DNA of 64,000 nucleotides from Chondrus crispus (Eukaryota > Rhodophyta > Florideophyceae > Gigartinales > Gigartinaceae): the NCBI RefSeq assembly GCF_000350225.1, contig NW_005179187.1, forward strand, positions 45,085 to 109,084. Reading direction: 5' to 3'. The notes below the pieces were generated by a model. It did no database searches. It was not told where the DNA came from and saw nothing but the letters and a program-made list of their open reading frames with translations. The translations under genes and the position numbers were made by a program. This document shows positions 33,251 to 43,840 of this stretch, piece by piece (the stretch's first letter is position 1; each line of letters opens with the position of its first letter).

Positions 33251-34082
33251 CTAATCAAGGGGGGGCTGATACTGTAGCACAAAATCGTCGGATATAAATT
33301 GGTTGGAAATTTACTTCTGGCACCGCCAGAAAGGTCGGTAGTCGTGCGCACGCAAAGGCGGGGCGATGGAGAAGGGGTTTTAGCAGGGGTGGTGTGCTTC
33401 GGTACCACTCCCCTGCTACCCTTTTCTTTTGGTTGCGAGTTCAATTCTGCATGAATACTGATAATAAATAAATAATTTGTTGAATTTTCAATAATGTTTA
33501 GATTAATACATAATTTGTAGATTTACACAATTTTAATTTTTGGCAGTGTCCGGCTGCCAAATCTCATGAAGATTCGAACGTTGAGACGTTCTTCGGGCAG
33601 TACATGGATCAAGAAAACGGACTTGGCAGTGAGCGGAGCAGCTCAAGACCCAACGATCGATTTTACAAGTCTGCGGACTATGGGGCTGCGAAAGGGGCGT
33701 CAACCAAGTCTTCTCGAAACCGTGCGCAAGCTGAGACTTCCTTCGTACTGTTGACTACCCTACCCCCTTTTCACTACAAAACAGAAATTCTGGGTTGGTT
33801 CATCCCGCACGAACTCCAAACACTCTGAAAACGCACCTGGGTTTAAACAAAATTACCATTTACTACTGTAGTCCTCAGAAATTACTCAACATCATGTTGA
33901 GTAATTTCATGTCATGATGACTCTTCGACGGGATTTCTAAAGAACTATCAACGGGGGACCGACGAGTCCTCCATGTGGGGCGAGGGTGCTGGGATAGCGG
34001 TTGTAGATACTGACTGCACTGAGGGTTGCGGCGCAGCATCAGATCAGATATCGATAAAACGGATTGTATCGCACTTTCGGGC
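33251..34082. other. AT-rich spacer with a perfect hairpin
   Basis: 33460-33540 is strongly AT-rich. 33879-33892 pairs exactly with 33894-33907 around a single C. No gene is supported. Confidence 0.5.
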
Positions 34083-34406
34083 CAAAACTAAAACTTGGAT
34101 TGAATCCGCCATGCGTAGCCCATGAACACCCATGCACACCAATGCCTGCATGAGCTCGCATTGAACATATCTGAATTGGTTTGGCCATCATTACCCCATG
34201 CAGACATAGACTGTGGCATGGACGGTTCTATGGAACATGTTTGGCAAAACTAAAACTTGGATTGAATCCGCCATGCGGAGCCCATGAACACCCATGTACA
34301 CCAATGCCTGCATGAGCTCGCATTGAACATATCTGAATTAGTTTGGCCACCATTGCCTCATGCAGACATAGACTGGTGCATGGACGGTTCCATGGAACAT
34401 GTTTGG
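34083..34406. repeat. 162-bp direct tandem duplication
   Basis: 34083-34244 is repeated at 34245-34406 with about a dozen differences. The unit is rich in CCATG and CATGAG, and the 3' flank (AGCATGGGCTTGCATGG) matches the repeat at 20340-20760. Confidence 0.85.
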
Positions 34407-34882
34407 TATTGCATAGGACCAGGCCTAAGCAAATCCCGATGGAAAAGTTATGATAACCGTTCCAATTGTGAGCATGGGCTTGCATGGTCTCTGCATAGGA
34501 AATTTTAGAAAATCAGAAATACAGACGTAGAAGGCCCTGACGACGAGCGGCGCACTACTTCGAAGCGACGCAAGTCTTGACCACCGTCAGCGCTATTAGT
34601 CAACGCAGCTATCGCACTGATGAGGAGGAAGGGCAAATACTGCAGTCAACGGCAGATGGCGTAAACGAACCTTCGTGGGCGAGGTCTCAACTGGGTGTCA
34701 TGAAACTGGCGTATTCTGAAGTATGGCGGCGAAGATCTTGCACGCATGGAATCATGACCGCCAGCATTGGCGTCAGCGACCGCAACACGGCATGGGACGT
34801 CCCTGGAAAAGTGGCCACGGGGTTGAATGACACGCTCAGCAGACTACAGCCGGTTTGTGCGGGTGCTGCTGGAGGAAGGGTG

Positions 34883-35188
34883 ATGGAGAGCAAGTCGACG
34901 AAAAGGGCAAGAGATTACTATGAAAGGAGGAAAGCGGGGAAGAGCGTCGGCAACTATTGGCGGCAGGCTTTGGCTGAGATTTTTAGGAGGGTGGCTCCTA
35001 AGAGCGAGAATGGTGAGGCAGGGAAGAGAGACAATGCTGCGGTCGTCGTGCGAGAGGAGACTGAGCCTGGACAGGACGATTCGAGAAAACGCACAAAGAA
35101 AGCAATAGACGTTTCCAGATGTGAGGAGGCTTTGGTCCAAAGAAAAAAGTCGGAGAAGAGTTCGAAAATTGGTGATACCAAGAAATGA
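34883..35188 (+). CDS. Basic hypothetical protein
   Basis: The ATG at 34883 gives 101 residues, strongly basic (KSTKRARDYYERRKAGKS, SRKRTKKAIDV), with a short helical block NYWRQALAEIFRRV. The frame is open further upstream to 34577. It overlaps the frame of the VKEEP protein, so the two may be one nuclear protein split by a frame break near 35120-35190. Confidence 0.35.
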   Translation: MESKSTKRARDYYERRKAGKSVGNYWRQALAEIFRRVAPKSENGEAGKRDNAAVVVREETEPGQDDSRKRTKKAIDVSRCEEALVQRKKSEKSSKIGDTKK

Positions 35189-35255
35189 AAGAAGAGAACC
35201 ACAGTACTTCAATAGGAAGACGTGGACCGGGATTCAAAAGCTTGTTCGATTGAGG

Positions 35256-35612
35256 ATGCCTTCAAAGAAAAAGGATGCCTCCACAGATTTGGAAGTCTCA
35301 ATGAACGTCAAAGACGAACCAGTCGCAGGTGGGCTTCTCTCTGATTCCACCATAGAGTTGCCCAATTTTGGGGTGAAGAAGGAGCATAAGGTTGCGGTGA
35401 AGGAGGAGCCCACGGTGGAGGCAAAGGATGAGCCTATGGTGGGAGTGAAGGAGGAGCCTATGGTAGAGGTGAAGGAGGATCCTGTAGCCGTAAGAGCTAT
35501 GATCGAGCCTACTGAGAACTCGGGGTTAGCGCAAGTTGCGCAAGGTGGAGCCTCCACCTTGCGCAACTTGCGCTCTACTGAGAAGCTTGCAAGAAAGAAA
35601 AAGAGAGAATAA
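35256..35612 (+). CDS. Basic/acidic protein with repeated VKEEP motifs
   Basis: The ATG at 35256 gives 118 residues. After a KKK start, motifs of the psi-K-x-E kind recur: VKDEP, VKKEH, VKEEP, AKDEP, VKEEP and VKEDP. The VKxEP form is the classic SUMO attachment consensus in transcription regulators. The DNA repeat unit is about 24-36 bp. The tail is basic (ARKKKRE). A 47-bp near-perfect palindrome (35528-35574) is part of the frame. The frame is open upstream to 35121. The nuclear role is inferred. Confidence 0.45.
   Translation: MPSKKKDASTDLEVSMNVKDEPVAGGLLSDSTIELPNFGVKKEHKVAVKEEPTVEAKDEPMVGVKEEPMVEVKEDPVAVRAMIEPTENSGLAQVAQGGASTLRNLRSTEKLARKKKRE
35528..35574. repeat. Palindrome with 23-bp perfect arms
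   Basis: 35528-35550 is the exact reverse complement of 35552-35574, with one base between. It lies in frame inside the VKEEP gene. Confidence 0.9.
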
Positions 35613-36430
35613 ACTTGGAGTCGGGTTGGACATTAAGGAGTCGAACAAGAAAAGTCGTCGGTCAACGCTGAAGTCAAACTGAGATTTGTAATTCTGTCAC
35701 GATTAGAGGTGGCTTACCGGTTCACGTCCGGATCTCCGGAGTCAAAACGTTTTTGTATGACGAGCATGTGATGCACAATGGGCAAGAGTGGCCAACGAGC
35801 GGAGGGATGAATCAAGGGGTTAGTTAAAGTTAAGTACAGTTGCAGGTGCGAGAGGTGGCAGCGCGGTCTCGAAAGAACGTCGCAACGCCCCGCCATATCT
35901 GTGGCGTCCCCTACGCCAAGCCGCACACATCACATGTGCTACCTCGTTGTCTCAAGACATGTGGATTGCACGAAGGCGTATTCTTAAACGATTTCCCGTC
36001 TAGTTTCGCATCAAAAGTTTCAACATCGCCATGTGTTGAAGCTCCCGAAAACGCAATCTATCTTGCTTGCTGATATACATCATTGATATACATCAACAAC
36101 AGTTCTATGACGTACACAGTTTAAAAAGAAATTCATTCTTTGTAAACTGTATACATCATAGAACGTGCTCTCAGGAGCTTGCCGCTGCTCGGCCCTTTGA
36201 ATGCGATGTGTTGAAACGTTTCATCTGTGGACTACCAGAAAAAATGGGTTTTGACGGAGCCCAACCGGAATATACACCTACGTACGAGTCCCAACTCTCT
36301 TGAACATTGCAGACGCCCTATCATTTGTGAAGGCAGCGCGCCTGACCAAACCCAATAGAGCTCAACACAACCACTACTTCTGACACCACATCGTCTGCAA
36401 TCGCTCCGAAACTGCCATCTCAACACCTCC
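35613..36430. other. Gene-free stretch with an imperfect hairpin
   Basis: 36102-36130 pairs with 36136-36164 at 26 of 29 positions around a 5-nt loop. Two of the three mismatches would be G-U pairs in a minus-strand transcript. No gene is supported. Confidence 0.5.
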
Positions 36431-37467
36431 GTTTGGCCTTCTTTCACTCTCCCCACTCGCGACGCACACGCTTCTGCGCAGCGAGGGCAACCCGCACCGG
36501 CCGCATCCCGCCGTTCTTTATAAACGACCTCCGCCCTCTTTCCTCCCCTGCCCCCCTCCCCCGCACCCCCTGCTATCCACGTGCGTCAGATCCGCGGGAG
36601 GAACGCTGCTTGTAGAGTCTTGTAGACGCGTCTGTAAGCGCACTGCCACTGGGAGGACCGGGAAGACCGGGAGCACGCTGCGCCTCGGGGGCGCGCGAAA
36701 CCTTCACGGTCGCGGTAGCTTGCCGCGTGCAGCGCGCGCGGGGCGGCGGGACGTGCGACGTGTTGTACCATGCACACGGATCATAAGCACGCGCGTGTGA
36801 TCGGGGACTCGGGAGTTGTGGCGACAGATCGTGCGGTGAATGGAGGGGGGTAGCGCAGTCTTAATATAGAAGGCGGGTCCAAAACGGGGCGCGTGCATGT
36901 GTTGTGTACGCGCTTCTCATACGGTGCGACTGCCCCCGGACGCTTGGACTCTCCCCAGAGACGGCGCGCCGCGCCAATTGGACGTCGTGCGGTATCGGGA
37001 CGCGTGGGCGCGGTTGCGGGCGAGGGAGTGCGAATGCGTGAACGGAGCCAGCGAAGAAATCCGATCCTCGAAGGAACGGAGGACGATAGAACAAAACAGG
37101 AGGGAGAAGGCGATAGAGAAAGTGGAGTTTGTAGAGACGGTGCGCCCGGGTGCGTGCGCTTTCCGGGGAGGGCTTTGTCTGGGATGTCGGTTCCGCTCCC
37201 CGCACATGTGTGGCCCGGGGAGAGGTGGGTCGCCGGAGCATGTGGCGGTGAGGAATGGCGGTGGGGACGGAGCGCAGGGGGGTCGGGGGCCGGGGGGGGG
37301 GCGGGTGAGAAGCAATGGTGACGGTTTGCTTCGGAACGGGAAGCGGGGGTGCGCGTCGGCGAAGGACGGCGAGCGTATACGACGCGGGGCGGAAGCGGCG
37401 GTGTTCCACTTTGTCGGAAGGGCGGGGGAGTTGATTCAGAATCTCCCACGCATCTTTCTTAGACTCT

Positions 37468-37760
37468 GTGTTGTTTCCTTGGTTGTTATCCTCAGCCTTC
37501 GAAACTGGCATCTTTGGCGCAGCCTCCTCAGCTTCGTGTTCCCACAGAGCGGCAAGCGCTCCGGGATGTGCTACATGGCAGTGCGGTGGAGGTCTTGATG
37601 GGGCGAAAAATCCTTTACGATCGACAGCGAGGGATACACAAAGGAGCAGGGGTGGCTGAAGTTTTGAGACGCTTCGATGTCGAGAGTGAGGCACCCGACT
37701 CCGTTTGTTCCATTGGTGACGACCGAACCGACGAAGACACAGCACGGCGACGCCGCTGCC
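37468..37760 (+). pseudogene. Trehalose-6-phosphate synthase/phosphatase relic (C-terminal part)
   Basis: FETGIFGA at about 37500, then (one frame over) LRDVLHGSAVEVLMGRKILYDRQRGIHKG and CSIGDDRTDED match the end of the HAD phosphatase domain of plant- and alga-type TPS/TPP proteins. There, FGA-x-QA, the GNK-x-VEV segment, GV-x-KG and the last motif GDDR-x-DED follow in this order. The acidic GDD-x-x-DED motif binds Mg2+. After this motif the sequence loses resemblance. About 100 residues survive with one frame change, so this is a broken fragment. Confidence 0.6.
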
Positions 37761-37807
37761 TGATGACATGGCCGCTGCTCCGCTTCACGCGGAGCTGCAG
37801 GGCTAAT

Positions 37808-39409
37808 CTATCTAAACATTGTGCGATATGCTTGGAGTGCCTTCTCGTACCGCTGTTGTGAACTCTGAATAAAATCGGAGTTGTCAGTAGTCTTAGCTCG
37901 ATCTAAAGCCTTCAACGCAGATTCGACGACCTCAAACATGGAGTCATCCGCTCGCCATGACTTCAGCGCTGAGTTGAAGGGGCCCGCGGTTGCGTTTTCA
38001 ATTCCAGGTTCTCCTCTGTCCGACGAGGATGACTTCGAAACCACCTTCACCAACTTGTCTATTGACGACTGTACAATCTCGCCCAGCTCTGAGCTTGCTC
38101 GCTTGTTCTCCTGCCCCAAACTCGCCGGTTTACTTCTTTTGCTGCCACTTGTCCCTCCATCACCCTCGTGAGTGAAGCCACGTTTGGGGCTATCCATCCC
38201 GGCCTCACAACCACCTTGCCAAATGGCTTTGGAGGACATCTCCACAAAAAAGGTGTCTTCGTACGGCGTCCCAAGCTGGGAGACGACGAACATGATCAGA
38301 GCACGCTTAGACGACGCATATAACGCCTGCCCATTTTTGGAAAGAAAATTCTGGAAACGGTCTGGATCATTTTGTCCAGAGCGGTTCCACCTGTCCAATG
38401 CCTCTGTAAACACAGACCGCGCATCCCTAAATTGTATTTTGAGTAACTCTGCGCTTCGGTGGCACAGCGGGGGCAGTGAGGGATCCGCCTCCTCAACATA
38501 ACCTGTAAATGAAAAACGCACCAATACAGACTGGTCATTAAAACGCCCCTCAATTGTACCCCAAAAGGCATCTCTTGTGTTCCCTGAGTCGAGTTCAGAG
38601 CGCCGCAGCTCCTGACCAAGCTTAAAAAGTGTGCTTCTCACCCTTTCATCGTCCCTCATTAGAACAACTTGCCTCGCAAAATCTGAAATCGTAAAATTTG
38701 GGGGACTGGGCCTGTCCTCAATTTCTTGCTCGTAGTGTTGCATCACTTCCACTGTAGGGCGCCCATTTTCTCCTACTTTATCCCCGGCGGCCACCAAAGC
38801 ATTCCGCATCACTGGAAGATGCGGTGGCTGCTTCCAACTTGAACATGACAGCTCTTGAGCCTTGAAGTAGTCTTCAAATGATGAGCAATGAGTGTTACAC
38901 GACATCATCTGTCGGATGTCTACGCGTTTCTGGTGGCACTCCTTCAGAAAAAAGCCCGATAGATCAGCTCCGATTTGTTGCCCCTGTGCGACAACCCTAA
39001 ACACGCCCCATCTTCCTCAATTCACCCTTTTTTGTGAAGACAGAGAAGTATAAATTTTGGTCATTTCCGAGATGTTTTCCTCTTCGTGCAATATGACAGC
39101 CCCCGATAGGACTGAGAAGTCATTTCCATGTGCCTGTCTCTCATTAACTTCTACGCATGGACTCCTCACAGGCGGAGGTGGCGATGCTTTCCTAGGTGCA
39201 ATCGGAGTGCAAAACAATGAATCTGGGTCGGAAACGGAGCGCTGTAGCCGTGGTGATGGGGCGCCTGGAACGGAAGAAACAGGATGTGCGTCAACGAAGC
39301 ATCGTGTAGGCGAAGGCTGCTTGTGTGTAGAAAAATTTTGAAACCCCGCAGCTTGCACTTTGTGCAACCTTGGAGATCGGCGAGTGCGGTGAAGGGGAGA
39401 GGTATCCAT
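37808..39409 (-). pseudogene. Hypothetical SANT-associated-type protein interrupted by TGA
   Basis: The ATG at 39409 starts MDTSPLHRTRRSPRL, a basic N-terminus. After 130 codons a TGA (39017-39019) stops the frame. The same frame then continues for 398 codons to 37808. The second part contains FTISDFARQVVLMRDDERVRSTLFKLG, a DAFWGTIEGRFND segment and FTEALDRWNRSGQNDPDRFQNFL. I recall this pattern, ending in SGQ-x-DP-x-x-F-x-NF, from large transposon-associated protein families of algae and oomycetes, but I cannot name a domain with confidence. Apart from the stop the gene looks intact. An in-frame TGA may be a mutation, a sequencing error or recoding. Confidence 0.55.
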
Positions 39410-39715
39410 ATTGGACGAGGCGATGGTGCTTCAATCGTTGATGATCTTATGGGATGTGATGAGGGATTGTCGAAGAGGGCTCGTGGGAAAAGGGAGTGCA
39501 ACGTGTCTGCGGAGCTTGTGCAAGTGGGTTCCACACTGTTTTTTCGAATGGGCGGTGCTAGCCAGCATAAACTTTACGCCTTGATTGCAAAATGTTCAAT
39601 TGTGAAAGTTTAGGTGTGAAAGTAGGCCTTCGACAGCGCATATCAGTTTACTGACATGCTTACATAAGCTTTGTTGCCACAGATTTGTTTTCAATTGTTA
39701 TATCGGCTGTAACTG

Positions 39716-40731
39716 AGGGTCTCCTTTAAGACAGCATGGACAGCCATGTTTGGATGTATATGTTCGCGATTTTCAAAATATTGCAAGTCCAATAATTTAA
39801 TGTATTGTGTCAGCGCGCCGTGATCCGTAAATTGGCTCAAGGGGTGCATCATAACGAGCTATCGATAAAGAAGAGGGTAGAAAGGATGTGTTTTTGGGTC
39901 TTAGTTTGGTTCTGTTGGGAGACGAATTGCATCTCCATCGATTGCCAGCCTCCCGCCTTTTTTCAAGTGTACAGGGGGGTCGCGATAGAGTGCCATCTTT
40001 GTTAGTGCCAGCTCCGATACCCTTTTGCGGGTGGCAAGAATTTTGAGCCAAAAACTAAGGGTCTCCAGAGGCAGTTGGAGGTTTTGCCCGAGAGCCGCTG
40101 CCGCCGCGGAAAGATATTATGCAGTTTCTTACTAGAATAGAGACTATGGCGGAAAAAGGCAGGGTCGATGATGCAATTGGACATCTGCAAAAGGGTAGGC
40201 TCGCATTTATTTCTGCGAAAATGGAGGAAGTCAATGCGACGACTCGGAAGCTACTAATGACATAAATGCTTGATTAGACTTGAGTCTGTAGTGAAGATGC
40301 AAAGTATGAGTGATGGCGTCTTGCAAACGGTCTTTCTGAGCAATGATGCAAGGAAGTGGCTGCAAAAAAGCCGCAAATCTCATTATCTTACAATGCCTGG
40401 TTCGATATAGTGCCGTTTTCGGCCCAATGACACAGGGAGGCACTATATTGCGACCACCGTGTACTGATATTCGGGGACATCAATAAAAATGATTAAATTG
40501 AATTTTAATATATGCTAAATTGGATCTAGATTGAATTCAATCGCACTTAGGCAGTAGGCGACAGCCAATGGTGTGCTCTCGTATGGCACGTTGGTAGTGA
40601 CAGAGGCCGTTGTTTTAGCTTTGTGTGCGCCATCGTACTGTTAAGAAAAGTATTAAATGGACCAATCAGGTGCACGCTGACGTCCATACATGTCCAAACA
40701 TGTCCGTCCATGCTGTCTTAAAGGAGGCCCT
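39716..40731. mobile_element. Non-autonomous DNA element with 39-bp terminal inverted repeats
   Basis: 39716-39754 and 40693-40731 are inverted copies, 36 of 39 identical (CTCCTTTAAGACAGCATGGAC core). The ~940 bp between them has no coding frame of note. Inside, 40404-40452 is a smaller inverted pair (ATATAGTGCC with GGCACTATAT). A clear target duplication is not visible. I infer a MITE-like element; the superfamily is unknown. Confidence 0.6.
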
Positions 40732-41714
40732 GACAACGAAAGCCCCCACTTTTCTTAAACTCAAAAATTAAAACGTAGGAGCCACTCATACCACGCCAAA
40801 TCACTTTTTCGGGCAAGGCAAAGCAAACCGCAGCAAAACGGGGCATGTTAAGACACACCCTGAGTCAATGTGAGTCCCAGGAATTCTTCTACATTTCCTT
40901 GCTAAAGTTTAGTATAAGTAGCGCCCTTCTCTACCTCAAAGTAAAATGACAAACACATCCATCCTACTCCTTACTCCAACAACGGTTCATCTCTCAATAG
41001 AGTCGGACACGTAGAGTACAGTGCAATTCAAGAGCCGGAGGTATTCATATAGTCAACCAAAGTTGGTTGAAAAGAGCACTGATCAGTTGCAGTCTTTTTT
41101 AGTAATCGTGCCCTTACGAAGCAACGCACTTGCGTTTTTGGCGCCGCAGCGTAACATGATAAAATTAGAAACATGCCGAGTGCACGTCACTGGCACCAGT
41201 ACTTCTGTGCAACTTGTTGCCGTTACCAATTGTCAGCGATGAACATCTTCCATTGGGGTTTCGCAGATGGGGCACCTCACTGATCAAAGAAATTCGGATC
41301 CGACATGAAGTTTCTCAGGGATTGCAGTGTTGCCTTTCAGTATGACACTTGCACTTGAGCTTTTGTTCCCGGGTTTTCTTTCCAAAACAGCTGTGCATTG
41401 TTGCTGCTCTGGCGATTGTACATTCCAGGGAGTTTCGGTGCGATTCCTCAAAATAGTACTCTGCTGCGCCGCAACCATGCCTCGAGGCAAGTCGTCCCTA
41501 TGCAAAGAGGGCAAAGCTCTGCATCTGTAAAGTGAGTAGCATTCGTCGACACTGTATAAGAGAGGGTTTCGTTGCTGCCTGCCTCTGCGTTTCGCCAACG
41601 CACGACGAAGGGCATTGACCAACCAGGTTTGTATTTTCCCTCGCAATTCAAGGTTTGTGAAGGCATCCAAAAGTTCTTTCTGCGCAAATCCCAAAGCAGG
41701 AGGCTAGATTAACG
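40732..41714. other. Stretch with weak frames only
   Basis: The minus frame at 41284-41694 starts at TTG and has a helical, basic beginning (AQKELLDAFTNLELRGKIQTWLV) but no recognised family. It is head to head with the gene at 41715. Nothing else is supported. Confidence 0.3.
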
Positions 41715-42376
41715 ATGGGCGGGAAAATCTCCATCAAACATTTCGCGATTGTCTTCTTTTTGTCGTTGTCATAGGCAAGTTCTCCCGATTCAAGACGGCC
41801 GCGGCTGCCTCGTTACGTTCAAGAGTCACGGACGGATGCACTATCGATTCCAGAGGAGTACACAAGTGCCCATCAGGGGCCTCGGAAGAAACCAATGGCC
41901 TCGATCCCCGTGCCGAAACCTTTTTCGCAAGCAAAATTCCTGTAAGTGAAGGCTCGCACAAATACGAGTTCGAGGCAAACTACTACGTGTCGTCTGCTAC
42001 TAGGACGACTATTTTGCAGCTTCTAAATCAGGATAGAACCGATAGCGATGTTTACAAGCCAGTTTTCTTTGTGGTCGCATGGAAAAAGGATGATGGAAAT
42101 CTCAAGGTTTGCATGTTTGAGTCCTGTAAATATGTCTGGGATGATGTACCACCAGGCTTTCGGCTGAGACTCAAAGCATCTGGAACGAATGCTCTGTTGA
42201 GTATAGCCGGTAGGAGCAGCGTGGGGTTCGATCTTGTCTCCCCGCTAAACGGCGCCGACAGACCAAATGGAGCGCAACAACTCCGTTGGGGCGTGTACCA
42301 TCACGACATATCTGACGGAAGAGCTGCATCACCTGCGCAAGTTCGAGTTTACAACATCGATTCGTCAGGATTTTAG
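41715..42376 (+). pseudogene. Secreted polysaccharide-lyase-like protein, frame broken in signal peptide
   Basis: The ATG at 41715 opens a typical signal peptide (MGGKISIKHFAIVFF). In the T5 run at 41757-41761 the frame is lost. From there a second frame is open for about 200 codons to a TAG at 42374. The mature part resembles the beta-jelly-roll of alginate-lyase-2/PL7-type proteins: YEFEANYYVSS, TTILQLL, VYKPVFFVVAWKK, DGNLKV, PPGFRLRLKASG and LRWGVYHHD, in the usual order of QIH-like, wFkl-like and YFKAGVY-like strands. Red algal cell walls lack alginate, so the substrate is open. One base separates this from an intact gene. Confidence 0.5.
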
Positions 42377-43840
42377 ATAAGTGCCTCCTTCCCGTAGCCC
42401 TCTCACTCAAATGGATAGCGTGCCTTACCAGCATTTTGGTGTCAACAGTTTGTAATGTTTAGAACTATCTCAAGTTTTGCTTTCTCGAAGAAGAATAAAA
42501 CTACAGTCTACACATGAAGATGGTCTTTGTCGCTGCGATGATGTTACAAGAAACATGCAGTGGGACACTGCGGGCATATCCATCTTCATGCCAAGCACTT
42601 CACCAAATCGTCGCTCATTTATTGTTTTCACGCCGCAAAATTCTGGTAAGTCATACTGTTAACTTTTCTCTTTTACTACGCAATTAAACGTAAATGTGGT
42701 AAGCAAACATGCCCAGTGTAGGAGAGACTCAAGACCTTGGTCGTGTTTACTGAGGGAAGGAGCGACGACGGTCTTAAATACCATGGAGGGACATTTCACA
42801 GGTGTAAGATACGACAGGGAGTCGAGGATAGTCGGTGGCAGAGTCGCATTCAGAAGAATACGTCCCAATAATGGCCCTAGGACCAGAGCCTGTGATCCAG
42901 AGCCATACAACTTTGGTCCCAACTACCAGGGCTCATGGCTCCGTAAAATCCTGGTTGACAATTGATTTTTCTGATAATCGCCTCAAACGGCACTCTCATT
43001 GGTCCCGGTGGTGGACCTCGTTGGATCCTGCAAGCAAGGCCTCAATGATGGAATATTTCCATCCACCCAGGATCGGAGCTGTAATGCGATCCGGCATCTT
43101 TGAAAAGGTTGATGAATGTTTCTGAAGTTTCAAAGGTTCCCAAAGTGCTGCCGAAAGTTTGAGCAACTTTTTCTGCGAAACTCAGAACCATTCTGGAGAC
43201 GTGCACCCTCGCATTACACTACCAGTCTCCTCCATCAATAGCTGTCCGTTTATTGGGGGCGGTCATATTCTACGAGTAAATCATGTAAGAGAATGGATGG
43301 CTCCGATTCATCGGTCCCACCTTTTTCAGCCAATCAGAGCTCTTAGTCCTCAAAGAGCCAGGTCCCACATTTCAGCAATGTTTCAACCATTCCCCACCGC
43401 GCGAGAAATTCAAAATATTCTGCATATGTTCAGAAACGGCGACCACCATGGCGGTGGCAGGAGTGCAGAGAATGGGCGGCGCTCAGGCAGAACTCTGCCT
43501 CTAGGGGACGTTGGCTGCAACGACGCGCTGATCGCACGCCCCTTCGATGGCCTCATCTAGGGCAGCGTGCTTAATGAAGGACGTCAAGGCGACAGAATGC
43601 AGTGCATCAGGTGGGTGGTCATATCGTGCAGTGCAAGACGGATCTGGTCGAAAAAGAAGAGATCGTAGCAGTGCGCAGGGATTGTGAGGGACGGAAAGGG
43701 TTAGCGAGTAGTGCAGAAAAACGCAGGGCCGGTGATTCGATTTAGACAGGCGGTGCAGCAAGCGGTGCAGCATAACGTGCAAGTGCAGAAGGGGGCTGGG
43801 AGGGATTTGGGGCACAGCGAAAGCAGCAAAGGAGTGCTAG
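42377..43840. other. Stretch with short frames of unknown meaning
   Basis: Frames at 42696-42965 and 43159-43560 are open but show no motif. The segment GGRVAFRRIRPNNGPRTRA (about 42830) reads like coding sequence in only one frame. I support no gene. Confidence 0.25.

Noticed and set aside
36861..37769. A 302-codon minus-strand frame
   Set aside because: It is proline/arginine-rich, overlaps equally long frames on the other strand, and lies partly on the reverse of the trehalose-enzyme relic.
39017..39019. TGA read as selenocysteine
   Set aside because: There is no redox motif around the codon and I could not identify a SECIS element by eye.
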